A stretch of DNA of 64,000 nucleotides from contig CANOKL010000020.1 in the NCBI GenBank assembly GCA_947566645.1, forward strand, positions 1-64,000, read 5' to 3'. Positions 25,162 to 35,227 of this stretch are shown here, piece by piece. The stretch comes from an uncultured Lachnospiraceae bacterium. Its GTDB lineage: Bacteria > Bacillota > Clostridia > Lachnospirales > Lachnospiraceae. The position numbers were made by a program, and so were the translations under genes. Position 1 is the stretch's first letter. Every line of letters starts with the position of its first letter. The notes under the pieces were generated by a model. That model was not told the DNA's origin, searched no databases, and was given only the letters and a program-made list of their open reading frames with translations.

Positions 25162-26643
25162 ATGCGTAAGTTCAACATAACTGCGGCATGTAATCCGGAT
25201 ATCCATTATATGGTGGATCTTTGCGCCAGACTTTCTGACATTAAAGGAATGATTGATGACGGGCAATATTTTGTGATCAACCGAGCCAGACAGTATGGAA
25301 AAACTACAACATTGAATGCGCTGGAGAGATTTTTAAGTAGCGATTATATCGTTGTATATTTGGATTTTCAATTTTTAAGCCATGAAGATTTCCAGAACGC
25401 TTCAAGTTTTGTAGCCGCGTTTGCGCGTGAATTACGGCAGTTAAGAAGCTGTCGGTCATATATGAGCAGTGAGATACAGGAGCGTCTGAAAATGTTAAGG
25501 AGCAGGCAGGAAAAAGAATATGTACTTGCAGATCTGTTTGAATGTCTGAGTGATTGGTGTGACGAGGTCGAAAGAGGGATCGTACTAATGGTTGATGAGG
25601 TGGACAGCGCCAGCAATAATCAGGTATTCCTTGATTTCCTGGCACAGCTTAGAGGATATTATATTCATCGGGATAAACGTCCGACATTTCAGTCGGTCAT
25701 TCTTGCAGGAGTGCACGATATTCGGAATCTTCGGCAGAAAATCCGTTCCGATATGAAGCATAAGCATAATAGTCCTTGGAACATTGCGTCCAGGTTTGAT
25801 ATAGAAATGAGCTTTTCTTCGAAAGACATTGCCGGTATGTTAAGGGATTATGAAGAGGATTATCATACGGGGATGCACATTGCTGAAATGGCACAGTTGA
25901 TCTATGATTATACTTCGGGATATCCGGTTCTGGTTTCCAATATGTGTAAATTGATTGATGAGAAGATCGCCGGTTCAGAGTGTTATCCAACAAGATCGGA
26001 CGCATGGACAAAAGATGGAATTTTAGAGGCTGAAAAAAGAATCTTAACAGACAGAATACCGTTGTTTGAAAGTATGATAAATAAACTGGAAGACGATGAG
26101 AAGTTGTGTAAATTATTATTTTCACTTTTGTTTGAGGGACAGAATATACCATATAATCCATATGATGCATCCATCCATTTGGCGGTTGTGTATGGTTTTT
26201 TGAAAAATCAGGAAGGTACTGCTGCAATCGCAAACCGTATATTTGAAACTATGCTTTGTGATTGGTTTCTCTCGCAGGAAATTACAGAGAGTGACATATC
26301 AAAAGCGGGTGCATTGGAAAAGAATCAATTTATTCAAATTTTCTTGTTATATCTTCGACCGATCATCAATGGAGTGGGGAACTATTATATAGAGGCACAG
26401 ACAAGGGATCAGCGGCGCACAGATGTGATTGTGGATTATCACGGTGAACAATTTATCCTGGAAATGAAGCTGTGGCATGGAGAGGAATATAATACACGCG
26501 GTGAGAAGCAGCTTTGTGAATATCTGGATTACTATCATATTCAGAAGGGATATATGCTGAGTTTTAATTTTAATAAAAACAAACAGATCGGTGTAAAAAC
26601 AATTCGGGCAGAGGGAAAAGTAATTGTAGAGGCAGTAGTGTAG
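25162..26643 (+). CDS. AAA-ATPase-like protein with PD-(D/E)XK nuclease domain
   Basis: The 493-residue protein starts behind AAAGGAGG. A P-loop variant NRARQYGKTTTLNAL (about 45-60) and a Walker B stretch GIVLMVDEVDSA (about 140) belong to the AAA-ATPase-like family often called with DUF1703. The C-terminal 110 residues carry a nuclease fold with RRTDVIVDYHGEQFILEMKL, in which D and ExK fit the PD-(D/E)XK core. These genes are abundant in gut anaerobes and of unknown function, perhaps defence or mobile-element related. A relic of a homologue lies at 7044-7217. Confidence 0.85.
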   Translation: MRKFNITAACNPDIHYMVDLCARLSDIKGMIDDGQYFVINRARQYGKTTTLNALERFLSSDYIVVYLDFQFLSHEDFQNASSFVAAFARELRQLRSCRSYMSSEIQERLKMLRSRQEKEYVLADLFECLSDWCDEVERGIVLMVDEVDSASNNQVFLDFLAQLRGYYIHRDKRPTFQSVILAGVHDIRNLRQKIRSDMKHKHNSPWNIASRFDIEMSFSSKDIAGMLRDYEEDYHTGMHIAEMAQLIYDYTSGYPVLVSNMCKLIDEKIAGSECYPTRSDAWTKDGILEAEKRILTDRIPLFESMINKLEDDEKLCKLLFSLLFEGQNIPYNPYDASIHLAVVYGFLKNQEGTAAIANRIFETMLCDWFLSQEITESDISKAGALEKNQFIQIFLLYLRPIINGVGNYYIEAQTRDQRRTDVIVDYHGEQFILEMKLWHGEEYNTRGEKQLCEYLDYYHIQKGYMLSFNFNKNKQIGVKTIRAEGKVIVEAVV

Positions 26644-26684
26644 GAACTGCTAAAGGGTAGTCGGGAAATAGATAGCCTTACACA

Positions 26685-26720
26685 GGGGCAGGTGTGATCC
26701 ATACAGACCACACCTGCCCC
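26685..26720 (+). terminator. Terminator after the AAA-ATPase gene
   Basis: GGGGCAGGTGTG (26685-26696) pairs perfectly with CACACCTGCCCC (26709-26720). The following CTTCCTTTTA is only weakly T-rich. Confidence 0.65.
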
Positions 26721-26741
26721 CTTCCTTTTATTGCCGCGTTA

Positions 26742-26912
26742 ATGGACTTCTTCAGCGGCTTTTTCAGGAGGAATCCATTGCCAAGTCATCCGGTAGGATA
26801 CAAAAGTGATACTTTAGAATACGAATATTATATTTTTCTTAATAAATATAATTATAATAATAAATATAGGACAGAATTTCAAAAGTTACAGAGAAGACTG
26901 AGAAATTCATAG
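26742..26912 (+). CDS. Possible 56-residue protein or fragment
   Basis: An open frame from ATG 26742 encodes MDFFSGFFRRNPLPSHPVGY and a polar, Tyr- and Asn-rich remainder ending in QRRLRNS. No convincing ribosome site precedes it, and no family is recognisable. The 3' half is AT-rich. It could be a small gene, a fragment, or chance. Nothing else is visible between the terminator at 26720 and the next gene's ribosome site at about 26930. Confidence 0.25.
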   Translation: MDFFSGFFRRNPLPSHPVGYKSDTLEYEYYIFLNKYNYNNKYRTEFQKLQRRLRNS

Positions 26913-26942
26913 GTTTAATACAGAAAAAGAGGAGGAGAAACT

Positions 26943-29360
26943 ATGATTAGACCTAAAAGAGCTGCGATGCTTAAAAAGTGTACTGCTTCATTGACGGCAT
27001 TGACATTATGCGCCAGTATGGTACTGCCTGTCAGTGCGGCGGATGGAGCGACAGAAGCAAAACTGACGGATGCAGAGATGGCTGTGATTGAAGAGCAGTG
27101 TAATGAGAAGAAGGTTCGCACGATTCTTTCAACAGATGGTGAGCATGATGACATGGCTTCTATGGTTCGTTATCTGACCATGGCAAATGAATTCAATACA
27201 GCAGCTATTGTATTGACCGCATCAGGTGCCGGACACCATACAGGCGGCAACATTACTTATCCAAATATGGAAGCAGTGGATAATCTGACGGATACTCAGA
27301 AGAGCTACATTAAGAAGACGGAGGATGGCCAGCCAGTACAGACGGTAAATGAGGACGGGACTGTCACAGTGACTTTTAACCAGAGAAGATGGACAGGCTT
27401 TAGATGGATTCACTATTACATTGAAAAATATGCCGAAGTGTATGATAACCTGAAAGTGCATGATCCGGATTATCCGACACCCGATTATCTCGAAAGTGTT
27501 GTTAAATACGGAAATGTTAAAGTAGTCGGTGATCTGGAAGAGAAGACAGAAGGTTCTGAATATATTAAAAAGCTGATTCTTGAAAATCCTGACGGTGAAC
27601 CGTTGTATATTCAGCACTGGGGAGGAGTCAATACAACAGCCAGAGCGCTGAAAAGCATTCAGGAGGAGTACCAGGGTACTGCAGACTGGGAGCGGATCGT
27701 TGAGAAGATTAATAGAGAAGTGACTCTTTATATGATCTGGGAGAATCAGGCACCCACGTATAGCTCTTACATTGTGCCGAACTGGCCGGGAATCCGTGTG
27801 ATTGTCAACCAGGATTCATTCTTTAATTTTTACAGCCCCTTGAGAATGGACCGTAATCATGTAAGACATAGCGCAGAGACAAAGGATACATGGCTTAGGA
27901 AACCATGGGGTGATACCATTGTGAATATTGGAAGCCCGTTGACAAGTGAATCTATTTTAAATGTTCCTTACGATTTGTCAAATGATGCGATTGCAAAGGA
28001 TACTGAGAATAAGTTTTACTCAGGACCAGTGTATGATGCCACGCACGGCCAGTCAGAGGCGGACAATTTCCCGTTTGATACATGGGGAGATAACAAAAAC
28101 TCGCAAGATACAGGCGAATTTTTGGCAGAAGGTGATACTCCGTCTTATTTCTACTTGATTAATAATGGCCTCAGAAGTTATGAGGATCCTTCCTGGGGAG
28201 GCTGGGCAGGACGTTTTGGAACATATGATGAGACCAGGCCGAATGAATATAAGGATGCAATCCAGTCAGGCCCAGCAACGTCTCCATGGGGACCGCCTCC
28301 GTACGATGGTATTGTAGTAGATGAGGTGCCAGAGAAGCATTCCACAGTGGATCCAAAGAACTGGGTATTCTCCCGCTGGGTGCCGGATTTCCAGGCTGAT
28401 TATTCCGCTCATGCACAGTGGACCATAAAGAATCAGTATAAACAGGCCAATCATCATCCAAAGGCAGGCGTTATGAATGGACTTGACTTGAATGTTGTGC
28501 CTGGCCAGAAGATATACTTGGATGGCGTTGCATATGACCCGGATGGAGATAAGCTTACTTATAAATGGTGGCGTTATGCAGATGCAGATACTCATGAGGA
28601 TACAGGGACGATTAAATTGTCGAATGCAGATGATCTTACATACAAAGTTCCTGAGAATGCAAAAACCGGCGATACGATTCATCTAATCTTTGAGGTTTCA
28701 GATGCAAAGTCAAATGATATGTATTTGAGCCTAAAGAGCTATAAGCGCGTTGTTCTTACAGTTACGGAGCCGATAGCAGTTTCTGGTATTACATTATCTA
28801 AGAAATCTGCTTCTATGACAGTTGGAGAATCTCTCCGGTTAAAGGCAGAGGTTACACCGGATGATGCCACAGACAAGAAGGTCGTATGGGAATCAACGAA
28901 CGCAGCAGTTGCGTCTGTAGATGAAGCAGGAAATGTTACAGCAAATAAGGCTGGGGATGCATCCATTATTGCAGCAGCATCCAGCGGTGTGAAAGCAGTC
29001 TGCCAGATTACAGTCGCTTCAAAACAGACTGAGGTTAAGCCGCAGGATAAGCCCCAACAGCAGCCGAAGCCAGTTCTCCAGAGGGTTAAGATCAAAAAAG
29101 CAAAACCAGCAAAGAAAAAGGTAACGCTGACATGGACAAAAGATAGTAAGGCAGCAGGCTATCAGATCTACATGTCTAAGAAGAAAAATTCAGGCTATAA
29201 GAAGATTGCTACAATAAAGAAAGCAGGCAAGGTAACTTATACAAAGAAGAAGCTGACAAGCAAGAAGAACTATTATTTTAAGGTCCGTTCCTATAACAAA
29301 GTCGGAGGAACTTACGTATATGGTAAATTCTCCACTGTAAAGAGGGCTAAAGTAAAATAA
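26943..29360 (+). CDS. Secreted DUF1593 nucleoside-hydrolase-like protein with Big2 and FN3-like domains
   Basis: The 805-residue protein has a Sec signal peptide (1-33, ending VSAAD). Residues about 58-500 form the DUF1593 region: it opens with STDGEHDDMASMVRYLT, a nucleoside-hydrolase-like Asp motif, and contains HWGGVNTTARAL. A carbohydrate-associated all-beta section follows (about 510-605), then a Big2 Ig-like domain (SGITLSKKSASMTVGESLRL, about 613-695), a Pro/Gln linker and a Lys-rich FN3-like domain. Proteins with DUF1593 are linked to plant polysaccharide use. It is probably surface bound through the basic C-terminal domain. Confidence 0.85.
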   Translation: MIRPKRAAMLKKCTASLTALTLCASMVLPVSAADGATEAKLTDAEMAVIEEQCNEKKVRTILSTDGEHDDMASMVRYLTMANEFNTAAIVLTASGAGHHTGGNITYPNMEAVDNLTDTQKSYIKKTEDGQPVQTVNEDGTVTVTFNQRRWTGFRWIHYYIEKYAEVYDNLKVHDPDYPTPDYLESVVKYGNVKVVGDLEEKTEGSEYIKKLILENPDGEPLYIQHWGGVNTTARALKSIQEEYQGTADWERIVEKINREVTLYMIWENQAPTYSSYIVPNWPGIRVIVNQDSFFNFYSPLRMDRNHVRHSAETKDTWLRKPWGDTIVNIGSPLTSESILNVPYDLSNDAIAKDTENKFYSGPVYDATHGQSEADNFPFDTWGDNKNSQDTGEFLAEGDTPSYFYLINNGLRSYEDPSWGGWAGRFGTYDETRPNEYKDAIQSGPATSPWGPPPYDGIVVDEVPEKHSTVDPKNWVFSRWVPDFQADYSAHAQWTIKNQYKQANHHPKAGVMNGLDLNVVPGQKIYLDGVAYDPDGDKLTYKWWRYADADTHEDTGTIKLSNADDLTYKVPENAKTGDTIHLIFEVSDAKSNDMYLSLKSYKRVVLTVTEPIAVSGITLSKKSASMTVGESLRLKAEVTPDDATDKKVVWESTNAAVASVDEAGNVTANKAGDASIIAAASSGVKAVCQITVASKQTEVKPQDKPQQQPKPVLQRVKIKKAKPAKKKVTLTWTKDSKAAGYQIYMSKKKNSGYKKIATIKKAGKVTYTKKKLTSKKNYYFKVRSYNKVGGTYVYGKFSTVKRAKVK

Positions 29361-29466
29361 GTAATAGTAACTATTCAGCAGGTCTGATGTCCGCTTATCA
29401 TAATAAAGACGTAATAGTTCAGCCCCGCTGAACCATTCCATAAATTGAGGTAGTAGTTTTTTGCAA

Positions 29467-29489
29467 GGGCACAACAAATGGTTGTGCCC
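29467..29489 (+). terminator. Hairpin after the DUF1593 gene
   Basis: GGGCACAAC (29467-29475) pairs with GTTGTGCCC (29481-29489) around AAATG. The T-run after it is poor, so it may be a weak terminator. The gap to 29574 also holds two copies of the CAGCAGGTCTG motif. Confidence 0.5.
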
Positions 29490-29574
29490 CAGTTGTATTT
29501 ATGCTAATTTAAATGTAACGGTAAAGGTAACTACACAGCAGGTCTGTGCATTTACGGGTAAATATTGAGGTATA

Positions 29575-30297
29575 ATGATGAATCTTTTAATTGTTGACGA
29601 TGAAGAACTGGAAGTGTTGACGGTAGAAAAGCTAGTCTTAAAAACCGGAATTCAGTTTGAACGGATTTTTAAGGCTGTGTGTATGGAAGATGCTGTGAAA
29701 ATTCTGGAGCATCAGGTTATTCATATTATGATCTGCGACATAGAGATGCCGGGAGGAAGCGGCCATGAGCTGACAGAATGGGTCCGCAACCGGAGCCTGG
29801 ATATCAAAGTAATCTTTCTGACAGGTCATGCAAAGTTTTCTTACGCAGCGGGTGCAATCAGACTTCAGGTAAGTGATTATCTTTTGAAGCCGGTCAAGGA
29901 AGCAGAGTTAAAGGCAGTGCTGCTTAAGGTGGCTGATAAGAATTCTGATGTGAGGCAGTATAATATGAAAAGCTCTAAGATGGCTATGGAAGAGATCAAA
30001 GAATATATAAAAGAGCATTGTGACGAAAATCTGACCAGGGAAAAGGTTGCGCAGGAATTTTTCTTTCAGCCTAATTATTTTTCCAAGGTGTTCTCCAATG
30101 AGACGAAGATGACCTTCCGCGATTATCTGAACCACTGCAGAATGGAGAAAGCAAAGAGGTTATTGCTATTTTCAGACCAGCCCATATCACAGATTGCACT
30201 GGATGTGGGATATACCACTACGGCATATTTTATAAAGCAATTCAAGGAAAGATATCACATGACTCCAAAGCAGTACAGACAACTAGAACGAGTTTGA
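29575..30297 (+). CDS. YesN-type response regulator with AraC DNA-binding domain
   Basis: The 240-residue protein has a receiver domain with acidic pocket VDDEE (residues 8-11), phospho-acceptor D55 in ICDIEMPGGSG, a Thr switch in FLTGHAKF and Lys in LLKPVKE. The C-terminal 100 residues are an AraC double helix-turn-helix (LTREKVAQEFFFQPNYFSKV and ISQIALDVGYTTTAYFIKQF). Such regulators control sugar or glycan genes in Firmicutes. It is followed by its kinase after 83 bp. Confidence 0.93.
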   Translation: MMNLLIVDDEELEVLTVEKLVLKTGIQFERIFKAVCMEDAVKILEHQVIHIMICDIEMPGGSGHELTEWVRNRSLDIKVIFLTGHAKFSYAAGAIRLQVSDYLLKPVKEAELKAVLLKVADKNSDVRQYNMKSSKMAMEEIKEYIKEHCDENLTREKVAQEFFFQPNYFSKVFSNETKMTFRDYLNHCRMEKAKRLLLFSDQPISQIALDVGYTTTAYFIKQFKERYHMTPKQYRQLERV

Positions 30298-30380
30298 TAG
30301 ATGATATCTTGCAGAAAGCAATTTTCAAACACACTCAAATTGAATGTTATCTCATGACAGATCCTTAAGGTGAGAATAAG

Positions 30381-31943
30381 ATGAAGAACCTGAGAAAGAA
30401 ATTGTTTTTTATTATAGGCGGTATTATTATCACCGCAACGCTGATTATTTTGGGATACAACAGCTACAATATCAGGCTGAATGAAAAGATGAACCGGCAG
30501 GTTTTCCGGCACAGCCTTATGGTTTCCATGGGAGTAATAGAGGATGCCATGGAAAGTGTAGAAAACATGCTGATCATTGATACGCAGAAGGATGCGGCAT
30601 TGAAAAATATTATAAAGCGGACAAACAGCATTGACCTCCATCTTGCACTGATCCAGAAGAAGGAAGAGTTCATTACAGAGCTTAAAAAGTATCAGGCTCT
30701 GGACGGAATGTTCCTTTATGACAATAAAAATAAAATCTATGTGGGAGAAGCAGGGGAGGCTGTGCCTTATGAGATGCATACGGCAGTTAAAGAACATGCA
30801 GAGTATGTTATACAGTATTTTGAAAAGGGCATGGTGGGGGACGAATGGGCTGCAGTCAGGATAGATGAGGAATACTATCTGATTCGCATGACAAAGGAAA
30901 AATCCGTGTACATCTGCGCGTGGATGAAGCCAGAGCATCTGACCAGGAATTTTGAAGAACCAGAGAATGAAGATGTCCGTTATCTCCTGTGTGATCAGGA
31001 GGGCGAAAACCTGATTCCGGCAGAGGATATCGTAAAGGAGGCTCCAGATGCAGACTATGTGATGATCGGCCAGGCAAAATACAACGTGATCCGGTATACT
31101 TCTCCGTCAAGAGGATTCTCTCTGGAAATGCTTATAAAAGAGAATAAAAATCAGGAGATTTTCCGCTACATGATCGTATCTGCGGCATTGATTCTGTGTA
31201 TGGGATGCTTCATTTTATTTGCGGTATGGATGCTGGTGAAGGAGGAGATCCTTGGAACCTTTGACCATATGATGCTGAAAAAGACACTAGAGGAAAATAA
31301 AGCGCGGCTGCAGTTTCTGCAGCTTCAGATCAATCCCCATTTTCTGAATAATTGTCTGAGCCTTATTCGGAATCTGGTTCTGTTCGAGCAGTATGATGAG
31401 GTGGAAAATGCGGTGCTCCTTCTGTCTGATTATACCAGGGCTTCCTTTCAGCCAGATATTATGATTACCCTGGAAAGGGAAATTGAGCAGGTGTCGTACT
31501 GGTATGAACTCCAGAAGCTTCGGATGAATAACAGGATTCTGATTGATATACAGACAGAGGACGAAGTTCTGGAGGAGAAGATACCAACCATGCTGCTGCA
31601 TACATTTGCGGAAAATTCAGTGAAGTATTTTACGCGCCGCAATGAGACGATCCGGATCCGTATTACAGCAGGATATAAGAGGAGCGCTGACGGCAGGAAG
31701 TGTATCGCGATTGTAATTACGGATAATGGCGCCGGATTTCAAGAGGATGTTCTCCGGAAGCTGCGGCAGGGAGAGGAGATTACTGACCGGACAGGAATGA
31801 AACATATTGGAATCAGCAGTATTATGAAGAGAATACAGATTCTCTATGACGGAAATGCATCTGTGGAGATGAGAAATGAAGAGTCTGGCGGAGCCGGAAT
31901 CTATATCATACTGCCGATAAGGGGGGAGGTAAAAGAGATATGA
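30381..31943 (+). CDS. YesM-type sensor histidine kinase
   Basis: The 520-residue kinase has a membrane helix at about 8-29, an extracellular sensor of about 220 residues and a second helix (about 255-280). There is no clear HAMP. The kinase core belongs to the His_kinase (LytS/YesM) family: QLQINPHFLNNCLSLIRNL with phospho-acceptor H320, HTFAENSVKYF as N-box, and DNGAGF as the ATP-binding G-box. It overlaps the solute-binding gene by four bases (ATGA), so translation is coupled. Confidence 0.93.
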   Translation: MKNLRKKLFFIIGGIIITATLIILGYNSYNIRLNEKMNRQVFRHSLMVSMGVIEDAMESVENMLIIDTQKDAALKNIIKRTNSIDLHLALIQKKEEFITELKKYQALDGMFLYDNKNKIYVGEAGEAVPYEMHTAVKEHAEYVIQYFEKGMVGDEWAAVRIDEEYYLIRMTKEKSVYICAWMKPEHLTRNFEEPENEDVRYLLCDQEGENLIPAEDIVKEAPDADYVMIGQAKYNVIRYTSPSRGFSLEMLIKENKNQEIFRYMIVSAALILCMGCFILFAVWMLVKEEILGTFDHMMLKKTLEENKARLQFLQLQINPHFLNNCLSLIRNLVLFEQYDEVENAVLLLSDYTRASFQPDIMITLEREIEQVSYWYELQKLRMNNRILIDIQTEDEVLEEKIPTMLLHTFAENSVKYFTRRNETIRIRITAGYKRSADGRKCIAIVITDNGAGFQEDVLRKLRQGEEITDRTGMKHIGISSIMKRIQILYDGNASVEMRNEESGGAGIYIILPIRGEVKEI

Positions 31944-33427
31944 AAAAACAGTTCTTCCTTTTTATAATAGCCGGGCTTCTGTCTCTTTGCGTCACAAGGG
32001 GAACCTGTGCCCAGCCGTTTTCGGACAATCTGCCGGAAGGAAAACTTATAAAGCTGGTTGCGGCAATCCCTTTTACAGGAGTGCCCCGGGAGGATGTAGC
32101 TGCAGTAAATAAAAAAATAAATGAGATTACGGAAAAGGAGATCGGGGTTACAGTGGAATTTCCCGCTCTTTCAACATCCACATCTGGCAATAACTATTAT
32201 GATAAGGTGACAAGGCTTCTGTCCACATCAGGACAGCTTGATCTTATGCTCGGGGGCTACGGAAGCTTTATGGAAGCGTATGTAGATAAGAAGCTGTATC
32301 CGTTGGATGATCTTCTTTTAAAATATGGACAGGATATTATAGAACAGGTGGGGGAGGATAAGATTCATTGCTGCGATATCTACGACGTGCTCTATGGGAT
32401 CCCGGTAAATGGAATCTATACCCGCCAGGGTAATTGCTATTCTATGCGCAAAGACATTCTGGACAAGTATCACATTGACCCTGAGAAGATTCAGACTATG
32501 GATGATCTGGAGCATGTATTTGAAATCGTGAAGAGCGGTGAGCCGGATATGACGGTGCTGGCGGCTGGTGCTGACGGCATACTTTCCAGTCAGTATTATC
32601 TTAACACCTCCTGCGGAATCCCGCTTACAGCAAATATGAACTATGGAACAGATGAAGAAATGGTATGTATCTTTGAGTCCGACGAGTATAAAGAGGCCCT
32701 GAAGCGTGTCCGGAGGTGGCATGTAAAGGGGTATACCAATGAAGATATATTCGGAGAGACGAAGCCATTATCTGTCCGGGTAAAGGAGGGAAAGATATTT
32801 GCTTATACAGGGAGCCGTTCCTGGGATAAGGAAAATGACATTTTTACTGTAAATGGAATTGAGATGGTCCGCATCTCGCTTGATAAGCATGTGGTGAATT
32901 ATAACGGATATGGCTCCAGACCGTATGTCATCACCAGGAACAGCATCTCGCCAGAAGCCTCCATGAAGCTGCTCAATCTGTTTTATTCCAACCAGGAGAT
33001 TGCTGACCTCCTCTGCTATGGAATCGAAGGGGTACACTATGAGAAAACAGAGGATGGACATTTTACGTATGCAAAGGGGAGAACAGATAATCCTTTTCTG
33101 AACAATAGAGGGAATATGCCAAACCAGTTTATCGCCCATGTATGGGAGGGGGAGGAACTGGATTACTGGCAGCAGATCGCAGAGCAGAATGAGACGGCTG
33201 TACAGAGTGAAAGATCCGGATTTAACTTTGATTATAGTAAGGTGGAAGCAGAACACAGGGAAGTTGTCAATATCTATAATCTGTATAAGAAGATCTTGAA
33301 TAACGGACTGGATAATCAGGAGGAATGCAGGGAGAGGATGTTAAAAGAGATGGAGGAAAGCGGGCTCAGACTGCTGCTTAAAGAGGAACAGACGCAGTAT
33401 GAGGCATGGAAGCGCAGGAAGCTTTAA
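31940..33427 (+). CDS. Extracellular solute-binding protein, DUF3502 type
   Basis: The 495-residue protein has an export signal (MKKQFFLFIIAGLLSLCVTR; no clean lipobox), then a type 1 sugar-binding fold beginning GKLIKLVAAIPFTG. DUF3502-like features end the protein: FNFDYSKVEAEHREVVNIYN, then LRLLLKEEQTQYEAWKRRKL. Such proteins usually feed ABC importers, but no permease or ATPase gene is here. The overlap with the kinase gene suggests that it presents the ligand to the kinase's external domain. Confidence 0.87.
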   Translation: MKKQFFLFIIAGLLSLCVTRGTCAQPFSDNLPEGKLIKLVAAIPFTGVPREDVAAVNKKINEITEKEIGVTVEFPALSTSTSGNNYYDKVTRLLSTSGQLDLMLGGYGSFMEAYVDKKLYPLDDLLLKYGQDIIEQVGEDKIHCCDIYDVLYGIPVNGIYTRQGNCYSMRKDILDKYHIDPEKIQTMDDLEHVFEIVKSGEPDMTVLAAGADGILSSQYYLNTSCGIPLTANMNYGTDEEMVCIFESDEYKEALKRVRRWHVKGYTNEDIFGETKPLSVRVKEGKIFAYTGSRSWDKENDIFTVNGIEMVRISLDKHVVNYNGYGSRPYVITRNSISPEASMKLLNLFYSNQEIADLLCYGIEGVHYEKTEDGHFTYAKGRTDNPFLNNRGNMPNQFIAHVWEGEELDYWQQIAEQNETAVQSERSGFNFDYSKVEAEHREVVNIYNLYKKILNNGLDNQEECRERMLKEMEESGLRLLLKEEQTQYEAWKRRKL

Positions 33428-33471
33428 AATAAGATAACCTAATGGAGACATAAGAAAATGTAATGTTTTTA

Positions 33472-33690
33472 TTGACATGGCTTCTTCCAGGTGCTATAGT
33501 ATACTCAACCCTCCAAGGGATGTGTATTGCAGCATAATAGCAGTATATTGATGTCCCAGTGCAGTATTTCTTAACAGACAGGCCAGCCTGGGCTGTTACG
33601 TTTTAGCATCTTCCTGGAAGTACTGCACTGGTGCTGCGATGCGGCATGGAACCGGAGGTATCTGAAAAAATGGAAGAAGAGGTGTGTTTT
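33472..33690 (+). promoter_or_regulatory. putP promoter and structured leader
   Basis: TTGACA (33472-33477) and TATAGT (33495-33500) are 17 bp apart. The leader of about 185 nt contains an 11-bp stem (CCAGTGCAGTA, 33556-33566, with TACTGCACTGG, 33621-33631) enclosing AACAG-CAGG/CCTG-CTGTT. There is no T-run, so it would act, if at all, on translation or RNA stability. I do not recognise it as a known riboswitch. Confidence 0.55.
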
Positions 33691-35217
33691 ATGAGTGGTG
33701 TCAGTGTTATTATTTTGTGCACGATTCTCGCTTATATGTGCCTGCTGATTGGCGTAGGGGCTTATAATGCGAGAAAGAACAGCAGCAGTGAGGATTTTTA
33801 TCTCGGCGGAAGGAAGATGGGCGCTCTGGTTGTTGCCATGAGTGCAGAGGCGAGCGATATGTCAAGCTGGCTTCTTATGGGCCTTCCGGGAGTTGCATAT
33901 CTTACGGGTCTTGCAGATGCATTCTGGACTGCGGCAGGTCTTGCAATAGGTACATATCTGAACTGGCTCTTTACGTCAAGAAGACTGAGACGTTATTCAG
34001 AGAGAATCGGTGCGATTACAGTGCCTACATTCTTTGCAAAGAGATTCCATGATGACAGGAATATTATTACAGCGATTTCAGCAGTTATTATTGTAGTATT
34101 TTTTGTTCCGTATGTAGCATCTGGATTTGCGGCATGCGGCAAGCTGTTTAATTCACTGTTCGGGCTGGATTATATGACAGGAGCGATTCTGTTTGCCATT
34201 ATTATTGTAGTCTATACGATTGCAGGAGGATTCACAACTGTAGCGACGAATGACCTGATTCAAAGTATCGTTATGTCCATTGCGCTTGTTTCTATTGTAA
34301 CCTTTGGTGTGAGCAGCGCGGGCGGCATGGGTGCAGTTATGGATAATGCGAAGTCACTGTCCGGGTATCTCTCCTTTTCTGCGATTCATGATGCAGTTGC
34401 GGGAACGGCAGTTCCGTATTCTGCGCTGTCAGCAGTATCACTTCTGGCATGGGGAATCGGTTACTTCGGTATGCCGCATATTCTCGTAAGATTTATGTCA
34501 ATTGAGGACGAGAATAAGCTGGTGCTTTCCAGGCGTGTTGCTTCTGTATGGGTAACAATTGCCATGGGTGTTGCGATCTTCATCGGTATTGTAGGCCTTG
34601 CAGTGGTAAATGCAGGAGCTATGGAGCCACTTGAGGACAGTGAGCGTATTATTATTGCACTGACCAATCTGCTGAGCCAGCATGGCTTTCTGACAGCAGT
34701 TCTCGGTGGTGTGATTCTTGCTGGTATCCTTGCAGCAACTATGTCTACGGCAGACAGCCAGATGCTCGTTGCAGCGTCCGGTGTATCCGAGAACATTGTC
34801 CAGGATTTTATGGGAAAGAAGCTGACGGAAAAGCAGGGACTCCTTGTTGCCAGAGGTACAATTCTGGTCATTGCGCTCATTGCGTTATTCATGGCAAGAG
34901 ATCCGAATTCCAGCGTATTTGGTATCGTATCCTTCGCATGGGCAGGTATGGGAGCAGCTTTTGCAGGAGTTATGATCTGTTCACTGTTCTGGAAGCGTAC
35001 AACACTGCAGGGAGCTCTCGCAGGCATGATATCCGGCGGAGCCATGGTATTTATCTGGAAATACATGGTTCGCCCGATGGGTGGAATACTTGATATCTAT
35101 GAGCTGCTTCCGGCATTCCTCGTGTCGCTGGCTATGATCATAATCGTGAGTCTGGCAACCAAGGCTCCTGATCAGTCAATTATAGACGAGTTTGACAGTG
35201 TAACGATAAAAAAATAG
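33691..35217 (+). CDS. putP: PutP-type sodium/proline symporter
   Basis: This sodium:solute symporter has about 13 hydrophobic segments over 508 residues. Family marks are EDFYLGGRKMGALVVAMSAE, SDMSSWLLMGLPG near the sodium site, YTIAGGFTTVATNDLIQ, GYFGMPHILVRFMSI and AATMSTADSQMLVAASGVSE. I chose ATG 33691; an in-frame ATG at 33670 would add seven residues. It ends with a family palindrome terminator. The long leader suggests a conditional control. Confidence 0.93.
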   Translation: MSGVSVIILCTILAYMCLLIGVGAYNARKNSSSEDFYLGGRKMGALVVAMSAEASDMSSWLLMGLPGVAYLTGLADAFWTAAGLAIGTYLNWLFTSRRLRRYSERIGAITVPTFFAKRFHDDRNIITAISAVIIVVFFVPYVASGFAACGKLFNSLFGLDYMTGAILFAIIIVVYTIAGGFTTVATNDLIQSIVMSIALVSIVTFGVSSAGGMGAVMDNAKSLSGYLSFSAIHDAVAGTAVPYSALSAVSLLAWGIGYFGMPHILVRFMSIEDENKLVLSRRVASVWVTIAMGVAIFIGIVGLAVVNAGAMEPLEDSERIIIALTNLLSQHGFLTAVLGGVILAGILAATMSTADSQMLVAASGVSENIVQDFMGKKLTEKQGLLVARGTILVIALIALFMARDPNSSVFGIVSFAWAGMGAAFAGVMICSLFWKRTTLQGALAGMISGGAMVFIWKYMVRPMGGILDIYELLPAFLVSLAMIIIVSLATKAPDQSIIDEFDSVTIKK

Positions 35218-35227
35218 AATGAGAGTC

